Shown: positions 8,933-15,674 of the stretch, in pieces
How the letters are laid out: each line of letters begins with the position of its first letter
Position numbering within the stretch: position 1 is the stretch's first letter
Assembly (NCBI GenBank): GCA_902500775.1
Contig: CABVRZ010000007.1
Location: 81,412-121,386 of the forward strand
Reading direction: 5' to 3'
From: an uncultured Nitrospira sp.
GTDB taxonomy: Bacteria > Nitrospirota > Nitrospiria > Nitrospirales > Nitrospiraceae
Length of the DNA stretch: 39,975 nucleotides
The notes under the pieces: generated by a model
Told to the model about the DNA's origin: nothing
Seen by the model: the letters and a program-made list of their open reading frames with translations, nothing else
Databases searched by the model: none
Made by a program: the position numbers and the translations under genes

Positions 8933-9364
8933 GATGTTCCTCCTTATTCATCACCGATGATTCAGTTTGTGGTGCAAGCGGTGCCGATGCATCTCTTGCC
9001 CCTGAGTAACGCCTGTGGCCATCATGCACAGTCGCTCTGGCAATGGCAAGGAAAGGTGATGCCACAGCGTATCACTATTCGAGAGCAGTCAAGATGGAAT
9101 GTGACACAAAACTGATATGGATTCTGTCTGGAGAGTAAAAGAATTGTTTGAGTGCTAGAGCGCTGCATCCTTGAGATTCTTGAGCAGAATGTTCTCGAGA
9201 TCTCGAATCGCCCGAAGCTTCCTACTCCAAGATCATAGAGCGATTGAATTGATCGTTTGTCGGGGATCGTGTCGAGCGTTGGCCGCTGCTTCACTGGCTA
9301 CGTGAAGTAAGCAGTTCTGCAAATCCATTCATCCATCGAACAGCAATTTACAAGCACACGCCGA
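8933..9364. other. Intergenic stretch holding a HEAT-gene remnant
   Basis: No intact gene. The right-hand part contains the broken copy of the HEAT-repeat gene end (9163-9282) and the left edge of the 645-bp duplication. Bases 8933-9160 show nothing recognisable. Confidence 0.6.
9163..9282 (-). pseudogene. Remnant A of the 3' end of the HEAT-repeat gene
   Basis: On the minus strand this reads IPDKRSIQSLYDL and then, after a +2 frameshift, LRAIRDLENILLKNLKDAA. That matches KIPDKRSIQPLYDLDKKLQAIRDPDNIPLKKLKEAV at the C-terminus of the intact gene at 17134-18288. Only the gene's last 120 or so bases are present and there is no start. Confidence 0.8.
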
Positions 9365-9844
9365 CTACAGGCCGAGGTCAGACAAGGAGGCGTGCTCATT
9401 TGGGCGTTTGCCCAGTGGCCAGTGGTACTTTCGCTCGGATTCTTTGATGCACAGGTCGTTGATACTAGCGATGCGCCGCTTCATCAGGCCGCTATCGTCG
9501 AATTCCCAGTTTTCGTTCCCATAGGATCGAAACCAGTTCCCTACGTCGTCATGCCACTCATAGGCAAAGCGGACGGCAATCCGTGTCCCGTGGAAGCCCC
9601 ACAATTCCTTGATGAGACGATAGTCTAGCTCTGTTTCCCATCTATGGCGCAGAAACCGGACAATCGCCTCTCGACCCGACAAAAACTCCGAACGGTTCCG
9701 CCATGTGCTGTCGTTTGTGTATGCCAGCGACACTCGCTCGGGATCGCGCGTATTCCACGCATCCTCGGCCATGCGGACTTTTTGGACGGCAGTCTCGAGG
9801 GTGAAAGGTGGGACAGGGGGGCGGCTGATGGGATTTGTGGTCAT
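9200..9844. repeat. 645-bp duplication, copy 1 (partner 12072-12716)
   Basis: The segment matches 12072-12716 at a constant offset of 2872 bases, with no indel that I could find from 9218 onward. It covers part of the HEAT remnant, the spacer and the whole DUF1348 gene, and ends at its start codon. A stretch of 104 bases (9468-9571) appears identical in the two copies. Confidence 0.85.
9365..9844 (-). CDS. DUF1348 (NTF2-like) protein, copy 1
   Basis: 159 residues in the DUF1348 family, which has the NTF2/SnoaL fold. Recognisable segments are [59 protein letters not shown] and [21 protein letters not shown]. The family is common beside stress and redox genes, and its substrate is unknown. ATG 9844 has AGGAGAGG 6 bases upstream, so it was preferred over the GTG one codon before. 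It is the last gene of a minus-strand group with the oxidase-fold, DsrE and small proteins (gap of 38 bases). A second copy at 12237-12716 is about 88% identical by eye. Confidence 0.88.
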   Translation of the reverse strand: MTTNPISRPPVPPFTLETAVQKVRMAEDAWNTRDPERVSLAYTNDSTWRNRSEFLSGREAIVRFLRHRWETELDYRLIKELWGFHGTRIAVRFAYEWHDDVGNWFRSYGNENWEFDDSGLMKRRIASINDLCIKESERKYHWPLGKRPNEHASLSDLGL

Positions 9845-9882
9845 CACGCACCTCTCCTGAGTGCCAGTAAGCCAGGAGTGAG

Positions 9883-10503
9883 TCAGGTGCTTGGTTTCCC
9901 CAACTCTGCTTTTGCTGCTTTCAATTCAGTCTCTAACTGAGTCATACGGGCGTTCAAGGGCCCGGTCAATTCCTCGACCTCTTCCAGCGAGAATCGCGGT
10001 GTAATGTACTTTGGGCAGTTCCAGTCGAACGACACTACATCGATGAATACAATCCGTTCCACTCGTGCGTTCATGCCGGAGTTTGTGAGTTGTGCCGCAA
10101 AGTCGGGATGCAACTTCGCGTCTTCGACTCGAGCATGACCAAGGATCTTCAGACGTGTTAGGTTTGGGTAATCCATCATGAATAAGGAAACCCGATTGTT
10201 GACGGCAAGGTTCCCGATGCTCAAGAGCTGACGGTTCCCTTGATAGTCGGCGAATACGAGCGTAGTCGGGTTAGTGACTTGGAGAAATCCTCTGGGGCCT
10301 CCACGATGTTGAATGTAGGGCCACCCAGTTTCGTTCACGGTTCCCAAATAGAAGTTATCTCTGGCGAGAATGAACTCAATCTCTGCTTCAGTGAGCGGAT
10401 CGGATTCCGGTACATCCGGTATAGTTGTGACATGTCTGTAGTAGTGCATCTGTACTCGACGCACCGCGTCCGTCACCATTATATTCAGGTATTTCATAGC
10501 CAT
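9883..10503 (-). CDS. Pyridoxamine 5'-phosphate oxidase-fold flavoprotein
   Basis: About 206 residues. The split-barrel flavin fold is shown by [45 protein letters not shown] and [24 protein letters not shown], typical of the COG3576-type pyridoxamine phosphate oxidase-related family. It probably binds FMN or F420 and reduces a small molecule; the substrate is unknown. The C-terminus ends in a charged helix (about 180-205). Several in-frame starts exist (TTG 10521, ATG 10509, 10503, 10497). ATG 10503 has GAAGGA at 7 bases, which is the best spacing. It lies between the DsrE and DUF1348 genes in the same operon. Confidence 0.85.
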   Translation of the reverse strand: MAMKYLNIMVTDAVRRVQMHYYRHVTTIPDVPESDPLTEAEIEFILARDNFYLGTVNETGWPYIQHRGGPRGFLQVTNPTTLVFADYQGNRQLLSIGNLAVNNRVSLFMMDYPNLTRLKILGHARVEDAKLHPDFAAQLTNSGMNARVERIVFIDVVSFDWNCPKYITPRFSLEEVEELTGPLNARMTQLETELKAAKAELGKPST

Positions 10504-10575
10504 CGTCATGTCCTTCGTCAAATCGCTCTGTCATCGGTGATCCGTGGCGGACCGATCTCCGAACCCGGCCTTGCT

Positions 10576-10950
10576 TTAGAACACCACAGTGCTCCATTCA
10601 TCGCCCAGATATCGACGCAAGTCGGAGGAATCCAACATTCCAACCGGCGCATAGTCTGTTTTAAGTGACGCGCCGCGTGATTCGACTCCGTCCTTGGCAC
10701 GGAAGACATCCGCACCGCCATAAGAAACACCTAACACGACATCGCGAACTGAATTGTAGAGGGCATGGGCAGGATGTGAGACTTTAGAAAATTCGGTTTG
10801 CCAACGAGTCCCAATCCCGTTAAAGAAGATGACGACTTCATCACCCTTCATTTTGTACTCTGACGCCAGAGTCAAGGCATAGAATACGCTTTGCAAGGCT
10901 CCTTTTGGGCCATTCATCGGGTCAGACGCTATGATAATAGCCAATTTCAT
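10576..10950 (-). CDS. DsrE-family protein
   Basis: 124 residues with the DsrE/DsrF-like fold: MKLAIIIASDPMNGPKGALQSVFYALTLASEYKMKGDEVVIFFNG at the start and DVVLGVSYGGADVFRAKDGVE in the middle. Family members include sulfur-relay proteins with an active Cys, but no Cys is present here, so sulfur transfer is unlikely and a structural or sensing role is more probable. The start has AGGAG 6 bases upstream. It is second in the minus-strand operon, 26 bases after the small 79-residue protein. Confidence 0.85.
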   Translation of the reverse strand: MKLAIIIASDPMNGPKGALQSVFYALTLASEYKMKGDEVVIFFNGIGTRWQTEFSKVSHPAHALYNSVRDVVLGVSYGGADVFRAKDGVESRGASLKTDYAPVGMLDSSDLRRYLGDEWSTVVF

Positions 10951-10976
10951 GAGCGCTCCTAGGAATTGGTTGCACG

Positions 10977-11216
10977 TTAAAGGTTGTCGCGGTCCGGCAA
11001 CGTGTCGGCAAAGACCGGGCTCTCTTTCTCTAACCGTTTGATGTTGCTGTGTAAGCGCTGCATCTGGTTTTCGCTCACCGCGTAGTACACGTGCGCGGCC
11101 TCAACAGCACATACGCCCTGAGACCTATGTGCCCTAAAGATCACTGTCCTCACTCCACATCCTTGTGGCCATTCAATACAGGCCGTCTCCTTTGAAGCTG
11201 GTGATTCCTGCGTCAT
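10977..11216 (-). CDS. Small hypothetical protein, first gene of the DsrE operon
   Basis: 79 residues with no domain that I recognise. It contains an Arg/His-rich middle (VIFRAHRSQGVCAVEAAHVYYAVSENQ) and a charged C-terminal helix (MQRLHSNIKRLEKES). Two Cys near residues 12 and 20 and a third near 35 could bind metal but are not in a known motif. There is no clear ribosome binding site, so the start is uncertain. Its place at the head of the operon, facing the CGNR regulator, supports it being real. Confidence 0.5.
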   Translation of the reverse strand: MTQESPASKETACIEWPQGCGVRTVIFRAHRSQGVCAVEAAHVYYAVSENQMQRLHSNIKRLEKESPVFADTLPDRDNL

Positions 11217-11331
11217 AGGGACGATAAAGTTTCAGATAACCTCTAAAATAGATAATAGAAGGTTATGTGAAAACGGCTAACTTGTCAACCGACATTTTAT
11301 AGGTTACATATAAGGGTGGAGAAACAAGTTA
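11217..11331. promoter_or_regulatory. Divergent promoter region with three AGGTTA motifs
   Basis: The 115-base AT-rich gap contains TAACCT at 11237-11242, AGGTTA at 11260-11265 and AGGTTA at 11301-11306. The first two form a perfect inverted repeat ATAACCT/AGGTTAT with a 17-base spacer. A TTGTCA at 11282-11287 lies upstream of the third copy and could be a -35 box for the CGNR gene, with the motif over the -10 region. The arrangement suggests operators for the CGNR regulator. Confidence 0.5.
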
Positions 11332-11946
11332 ATGGGGAAAGAAACACCGAAGTTTCTGTTCGTGGGGAATCATCCCTGTCTGGACTTCATCAATACCCAG
11401 ATGATGGTGAATGGGGAGCCGACGGACGTCCTTGAAAGTTCTGATGGTCTTTTTTTATGGCTCGTTCATGCCGGAGTCTTGACCAAGTCTCAGGTCGATG
11501 TCGCTAGAGCTGCGCTCAATCACCGCGAAATGAGTGTCGTCCTGGGCCAAGCAAAAACCTTTCGTACGACAATGCGAGATCTGGCTGAACGAATCGTGGC
11601 CGGTAAATCCATCCCTGATGTGTTCATCACGGCGATCAATCAAATCTTGGCCCAGGGTCCCGGCTATCCGCAGCTCATTCGGAAGGGAAAAGGGTTTGAA
11701 GAGCGCTTTCACTCGGCGGCCATTCCAGCGCAAAACGTGCTGGTCTCTCTTGGCGAAGCCGCCAGCGACTTGCTACGACGGACAGACTTTACGCTCATCA
11801 AAAAATGCGGCAATCATGGCTGCATTCTCTACTTTTACGATACGAGTAAGAATCACACCCGTAACTGGTGCAGCATGCAGATCTGTGGAAATCGGATGAA
11901 GGTGGCGGCTCACTACAGGCGAAAGCGAAGCCAGTCGGAACCGTGA
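11332..11946 (+). CDS. CGNR zinc-finger regulator (ABATE plus CGNR)
   Basis: 204 residues. Residues about 8-145 form the ABATE-type ligand-binding domain (FVGNHPCLDFINTQ at the start), and residues 155-197 form the CGNR zinc finger with Cys159, Cys164, Cys180 and Cys185; the last is part of CGNR and is followed by MKVAAHYRRKR. CGNR proteins are bacterial transcription regulators, usually beside the genes they control. It is divergent from the DsrE/oxidase/DUF1348 operon across a 115-base gap with repeated AGGTTA motifs, so it most likely controls that operon and itself. GGAG lies about 11 bases before the ATG. Confidence 0.88.
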   Translation: MGKETPKFLFVGNHPCLDFINTQMMVNGEPTDVLESSDGLFLWLVHAGVLTKSQVDVARAALNHREMSVVLGQAKTFRTTMRDLAERIVAGKSIPDVFITAINQILAQGPGYPQLIRKGKGFEERFHSAAIPAQNVLVSLGEAASDLLRRTDFTLIKKCGNHGCILYFYDTSKNHTRNWCSMQICGNRMKVAAHYRRKRSQSEP

Positions 11947-11986
11947 TGAGAGCGAGAAGGTGAAAACCCGCCCTGGAAGATTAAAG

Positions 11987-12154
11987 GCTTAGCTGAATTG
12001 ATCCCAGGTGTCGCATTGCTTGATCGCCCAGAATACAGCTTCCTTGAGTTCTTTAGGGCTATATTGTCGGGATCGCAAATCGCTTGGAGCTTCCTACTCC
12101 AAGATCATAGAGCGGTTGAATTGATCGTTTGTCGGGGATCGTGTCGAGCGTTGG
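11987..12154 (-). pseudogene. Remnant B of the 3' end of the HEAT-repeat gene
   Basis: The minus strand contains the final codons of the HEAT gene, including the WDQFS-stop ending (stop codon at 11989-11991), then continues back to the IPDKRSIQ region, where homology ends. It carries the same +2 frameshift beside the YDL codons as remnant A, so A and B derive from one already broken copy. Confidence 0.8.
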
Positions 12155-12716
12155 TCGCTGCTTCACTGGCTGCGTGAAATGAGCAGTTCAGCAAATCCAT
12201 TCATCCATTGAACCGCAATTCACACACTCACGCCGGCTACAGGTCGAGATCGGATAGGGAGGCATAATTATCTGGGCGTTTGCCCAGCGGCCAGTGGTAC
12301 TTCCGCTCGGATTCTTTGATGGACAGGTCGTTGATACTGGCGATGCGCCGCTTCATCAGGCCGCTATCGTCGAATTCCCAGTTTTCGTTCCCATAGGATC
12401 GAAACCAGTTCCCTACGTCGTCATGCCACTCATAGGCAAAGCGTACCGCGATGCGTGTGCCGTGGAAGGCCCATAATTCCTTGATGAGGCGATAGTCCAG
12501 CTCCTTCTCCCATTTACGGCGCAGAAAATTGACGATCGCTTCTCGTCCGACCAAGAACTCTGAGCGATTGCGCCAGACACTATCGGCGGTGTAAGCCAGC
12601 GACACTCGCTCGGGATCGCGCGTATTCCACGCATCCTCTGCCATGCGCACTTTCTGGGCGGCAGTCTCCTGCGTAAAGGGTGGAAACGGGGGACGTGCGT
12701 TCTGATCTGATGCCAT
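12072..12716. repeat. 645-bp duplication, copy 2 (partner 9200-9844)
   Basis: The partner of 9200-9844. Homology ends at the DUF1348 start codon, since the sequences upstream of the two start codons are unrelated. To the right of the CGNR gene it lies in the same orientation as copy 1, so the copies are direct repeats with the CGNR and DsrE genes between them. Confidence 0.85.
12237..12716 (-). CDS. DUF1348 (NTF2-like) protein, copy 2
   Basis: 159 residues, same length as copy 1 and about 88% identical by eye, with the differences concentrated in the first 70 residues and the last 15. Same conserved segments ([31 protein letters not shown]). ATG 12716 has GAGAGGA 4-5 bases upstream. The frame is open back to 12824, but that extension does not match copy 1. 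Unlike copy 1 it stands alone, convergent with the CGNR gene. Its upstream sequence differs, so it may be under separate control. Confidence 0.85.
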   Translation of the reverse strand: MASDQNARPPFPPFTQETAAQKVRMAEDAWNTRDPERVSLAYTADSVWRNRSEFLVGREAIVNFLRRKWEKELDYRLIKELWAFHGTRIAVRFAYEWHDDVGNWFRSYGNENWEFDDSGLMKRRIASINDLSIKESERKYHWPLGKRPDNYASLSDLDL

Positions 12717-13028
12717 ATTGTCCTCTCTGCGAATGTCTGGCGGCCGACGTCTGCATCGGTCCAAAACCTTGAACGATTCTCCCAATCTTGAGGGCGCACA
12801 GCGGGATATGCCGGTATTCGCCATTCAGCAGAAGGGGTAGAGTGGAATTAGGAGTCCTTCTTGCTCGTTGAAGGCGCACGATAAGAATGTGCTCCTTGGG
12901 ATAAGAGTGTGTCTCGACATGCTCGGGATTAAGCGTGTGAGAAAGTTGCACGCGGTGAAGAGCAACCTCTTGGCCGAGTCCTTAGAATATAGTTCAGGTC
13001 AAACGCAGGGTCTGACTCATAGGCCGTT
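12717..13028. other. Intergenic stretch with left hicBA-flanking repeat
   Basis: 312 bases with no supported gene. It holds the diverged repeat 12856-12951 and the upstream region of the second DUF1348 gene. Confidence 0.5.
12856..12951. repeat. Diverged direct repeat left of hicBA
   Basis: Shares with 13554-13625, in the same order and orientation, CCTTCTTGC, then GCACGATA-A/G-GAATG, then CTCGGG, then a GAAA-rich stretch ending in GTTGCAC. The left copy has about 24 extra bases. The repeats flank hicBA at about 80-90 bases on each side. Confidence 0.55.
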
Positions 13029-13241
13029 TCATAGGTCTTCAGGTTTGAGACCTGTCACCTTGGATAAGCGGACCAGCATGCGTGGACCGATCTCATCGTG
13101 ATCATGAAATGCGAAGACGACGTCGGGCCACCCAGTCCGGTGTAGAATTTTATGAGAACCGGTGGTTCGTTTGATCTGCCAACCGATGCGGAAAAGCCCA
13201 GAGAGAACACGAGAAGCTTGGGTCGACGGCCAACGGCTCAT
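13029..13241 (-). CDS. hicA: HicA toxin
   Basis: 70 residues of the HicA (YcfA) family, a small double-stranded-RNA-binding fold that cleaves mRNA. The core RIGWQIKRTTGSHKILHRTGW includes the family's conserved His (His30, in GSH), followed by PDVVFAFHDHDEIGPRMLVRLSKVTGL. It overlaps the end of hicB by 4 bases, so it is coupled to it. Gene order is antitoxin first, the reverse of the classical hicAB order but common. Activity is expected to be blocked by HicB. Confidence 0.88.
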   Translation of the reverse strand: MSRWPSTQASRVLSGLFRIGWQIKRTTGSHKILHRTGWPDVVFAFHDHDEIGPRMLVRLSKVTGLKPEDL

Positions 13242-13465
13242 GCCGCAATAAACGAGAGGTTCAGAAGCTCCTCAGGTACTGCCTCGTCATGTTCGAGGCG
13301 ATCGGCCATTGTGCGAAGAGCCAAGGCTTGGACGGCTGCAAGCGCAGCACCCTTTGTCTCTCCATAGGCCATTACGCCAGGCAGCGACGGCACCTCGCCG
13401 ATCCAGCGGCCATCTTCCTCTTGGTCTAACTCGATTTTAAATTGAGTAACCTTCGCCATAGGCAT
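13238..13465 (-). CDS. hicB: HicB antitoxin, short form
   Basis: 75 residues matching the HicB partial RNase H fold: FKIELDQEEDGRWIGEVPSLPGVMAYGETKGAALAAVQALALRTMADRLE. It ends soon after this domain, so the C-terminal DNA-binding domain of longer HicB proteins is missing; such short forms exist and may bind DNA poorly. Two start codons are possible (13465 and 13459), neither with a strong ribosome binding site. It precedes hicA on the minus strand and should neutralise it. Confidence 0.88.
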   Translation of the reverse strand: MPMAKVTQFKIELDQEEDGRWIGEVPSLPGVMAYGETKGAALAAVQALALRTMADRLEHDEAVPEELLNLSFIAA

Positions 13466-13553
13466 CCGGTAAGTCGTTGACTAGTGTTAGGCTAATCCCC
13501 ACTAGGCTGAAAATCAAGTAACTACATGAACGAGAAAGGGAGTGGCCGGATGC

Positions 13554-13625
13554 CCTTCTTGCGCTCACTGAGCGTGCACGATAGGAATGGGAGTACTCGG
13601 GGTCAGAAGGGCGAAAATGTTGCAC
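13554..13625. repeat. Diverged direct repeat right of hicBA
   Basis: Partner of 12856-12951. The best preserved block is the 14-base GCACGATAGGAATG at 13576-13589, which matches 12876-12889 with one difference. Confidence 0.55.
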
Positions 13626-13656
13626 ACAGATACTGTGCCGCCTATCTGTATCTGTT

Positions 13657-14091
13657 CTAAAATGATTGCTGTGCCAGGATATCGAGAGTCAGTTGGTCGG
13701 GCTTGCCGTCGAAGTATTTGAGCAGGGCATCTTTGAAGATAGTGTTGTCAGTGGTGGCGGTCATGAACAAGGTCATGCAGGACCGGAATTTCAGGTTGTC
13801 AGGGTAGGGGAAGATCTCTTCAGCGCTGCGTCCCTCCACATTCAGAACGAGCTGAGTACATTCACGAAGTCGCTGACCTAAGACTGGCTGTTGCAGATAG
13901 GCCTTGGCTTCATCCGGCGAGCCTATGGCGAATTGCTGCGCCATTACACTGCGTCCAAGACCAGCGATCTGTGGAAAGATAAACCAGATCCAGTGGCTGG
14001 ATTTCCTCCCGGCGCGGAGTTCGGCAAGGACCGCATCATAGACGCCCTCTTGAGCACGGAGGAAGCGTTGGAGGTTGTAGGCGTCGGTCAT
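13657..14091 (-). CDS. DUF1810 family protein
   Basis: 144 residues filling the whole DUF1810 family: NLQRFLRAQEGVYDAVLAELRAGRKSSHWIWFIFPQIAGLG at the N-terminus, then YLQQPVLGQRLRECTQLVLN and KFRSCMTLFMTA. The family is small, all-alpha and of unknown biochemical role. It often lies in accessory regions. No strong ribosome binding site is visible before the ATG. It reads in the same direction as hicBA and the neighbouring accessory genes. Confidence 0.85.
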   Translation of the reverse strand: MTDAYNLQRFLRAQEGVYDAVLAELRAGRKSSHWIWFIFPQIAGLGRSVMAQQFAIGSPDEAKAYLQQPVLGQRLRECTQLVLNVEGRSAEEIFPYPDNLKFRSCMTLFMTATTDNTIFKDALLKYFDGKPDQLTLDILAQQSF

Positions 14092-14207
14092 AAACTATTC
14101 GCAGCCAAGTAGATTCTTTCCAGAACGATATCATGCCTGACAATGTTGGATTGCAAGACCTGACACTGTTTGCTTCTGGAGGAAATGAAACGCTGCCACC
14201 CGGAGAC

Positions 14208-15230
14208 CTACCGGGGCTCAGACGGCTGCGTGGGGACGGCCTGAACCATCACTTTTGGATTGGCCTGAAGGCAATGCTGCAAGAATACGAGCGATATATT
14301 CATCATCAACAGGGCGTCAGAACTCAAAGCCGGAAGCCTTGATGGTTTCGCTGTACTGTTAGTCGCCCTCTCTGAGGTTATGAAGCTTTGGACATTTGTC
14401 AAGAATGGCTCAGTGAATCGATTTGTGGGGATCACCCCAGTTCTTTTGCCATCCTTTATTAGATTTCCAAGTTCGCCCTTTGCATTAGTCCCGTGTTCCC
14501 CTACAAGGATTTGCAAGAAGCAGTGAACAGCGCTGTGAGCCTTCGTTATTGCTTCAGAATACTTCCCTTCCCGAAAATCTTCGAACATTGGGGTAAGAAT
14601 TTTATTCACCGGCATCCACTTTGGGTCTGATAGCGCCTTCAGTGTTGGTTTGTATAATTCCTTCTCAATAGTCTTGTCTTGTCGAGGTATGAACCCGGTG
14701 CGAGTCAGCATTTGATTGATGGCAAACTGTTCAAATATGTGGTTAATGCAGTTAGCAAAACGATCGAACACTTCGAATGCGTCACCGACACACTTAGCGC
14801 GTTCATCTGATTCGACTGTCTTCTGAGCTTGCCTCAAGTGATACTTGTCGATCAGTCCTTCTGCAAACTTGCTCAACATTCTCAAGGCAAGTGATTCTCC
14901 CGCTTCCAAGAAGATTCGACAGAAATCCTCTCCTGCAGCCCTCCTTATGACAAGGTCACTGCCAGCATTCCCCCGTGGAGCCTTGTGAAGATTCTTTCCG
15001 GGACACAGTCGAAGGTATGTGTGGTTGAGGTGGGCGATTGCGTCTAGAATATGTTGTTCCTTTTTCGTCCACCCACTATTGAGGATCTGTTGCAAAGCTG
15101 TAATTCGCTCTTCCTTCGAGACATCACTCCAACTACGAAAATCCAGCGTTGGCTGTATCGAGTCATCAAACGCTGGCGTGTTCTCGCCGTAAAGTGTGAA
15201 TTTCTGGATTTCTGAATCTGTGTTACTCAT
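14208..15230 (-). CDS. Hypothetical protein, possible abortive-infection type
   Basis: 340 residues, mostly helical by composition. The first 140 residues are unrecognised. The last 150 (about 225-322) resemble the C-terminal helical domain of AbiJ-like and related proteins: a EGKYSEAITKAHSAVHCFLQILVGEHG helix, a LGNLIKDGKRTGVIP segment, then ITSERATNSTAKPS and a final LSSDALLMMNISLVFLQHCL. In those families this region is HEPN-like and linked to phage defence. I do not see the RxxxxH pair that HEPN nucleases need, so a nuclease role is not supported. Proximity to hicBA and DUF2130 fits a defence-like neighbourhood. Confidence 0.6.
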   Translation of the reverse strand: MSNTDSEIQKFTLYGENTPAFDDSIQPTLDFRSWSDVSKEERITALQQILNSGWTKKEQHILDAIAHLNHTYLRLCPGKNLHKAPRGNAGSDLVIRRAAGEDFCRIFLEAGESLALRMLSKFAEGLIDKYHLRQAQKTVESDERAKCVGDAFEVFDRFANCINHIFEQFAINQMLTRTGFIPRQDKTIEKELYKPTLKALSDPKWMPVNKILTPMFEDFREGKYSEAITKAHSAVHCFLQILVGEHGTNAKGELGNLIKDGKRTGVIPTNRFTEPFLTNVQSFITSERATNSTAKPSRLPALSSDALLMMNISLVFLQHCLQANPKVMVQAVPTQPSEPR

Positions 15231-15674
15231 AGGGAAATGTAGTGTACTTTTTCAATCCTAGGCCCTCCAGTCTTTGTTCTGGAAGTCTCAACTCTAGGCT
15301 TGCCCTTGCATTCCTGTGACTTGCCAGCAAGCGGAGGTGGATAATTCTGCCATTGCTGAACCAAAAGAGAAGGATGACAAGAACCCTAATTCATTCGCGG
15401 ATGCGGAACAATAAAGGGGATAGCAGAATAAATGATGTCTGCTCGCAGCCATACTGATCCAACATATCCCATTGTTTGATCGACTAGAAGACGGCTTCCT
15501 TGAGCTTTTCAGAGGCACGTTATTGGGATCGCGAATGGCCTGCAGCTTCGAGTCCAAATCAAAACGAGAAACGGTGACATTCTACTTTTTCAGGGCGGTC
15601 TGACGGGTTCCCACCATGCACGTGTCCATCCCTTTGTGTTACGAGTTCGATAGGCTGGGTCTGCGCGAGTACTT
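15231..15674. other. Intergenic stretch holding HEAT-gene remnant C
   Basis: 444 bases without an intact gene. Apart from the remnant at 15452-15560 I see no recognisable feature. Confidence 0.5.
15452..15560 (-). pseudogene. Remnant C of the 3' end of the HEAT-repeat gene
   Basis: On the minus strand DSKLQAIRDPNNVPLKSS corresponds to DKKLQAIRDPDNIPLKKL of the intact gene, and the DNA match continues to the position of its final codons, though those are altered. It lacks the +2 frameshift of remnants A and B and is a separate copy. Confidence 0.75.

Noticed and set aside
9022..9294. 90-codon minus-strand ORF containing IPDKRSIQSLYDL
   Set aside because: It is the frameshifted HEAT remnant A; the downstream part of the frame has no homology to the parent protein.
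15294..15557. 87-codon minus-strand ORF
   Set aside because: Its start matches the HEAT-gene end and the rest is out of frame; it is the remnant C fragment, not a gene.
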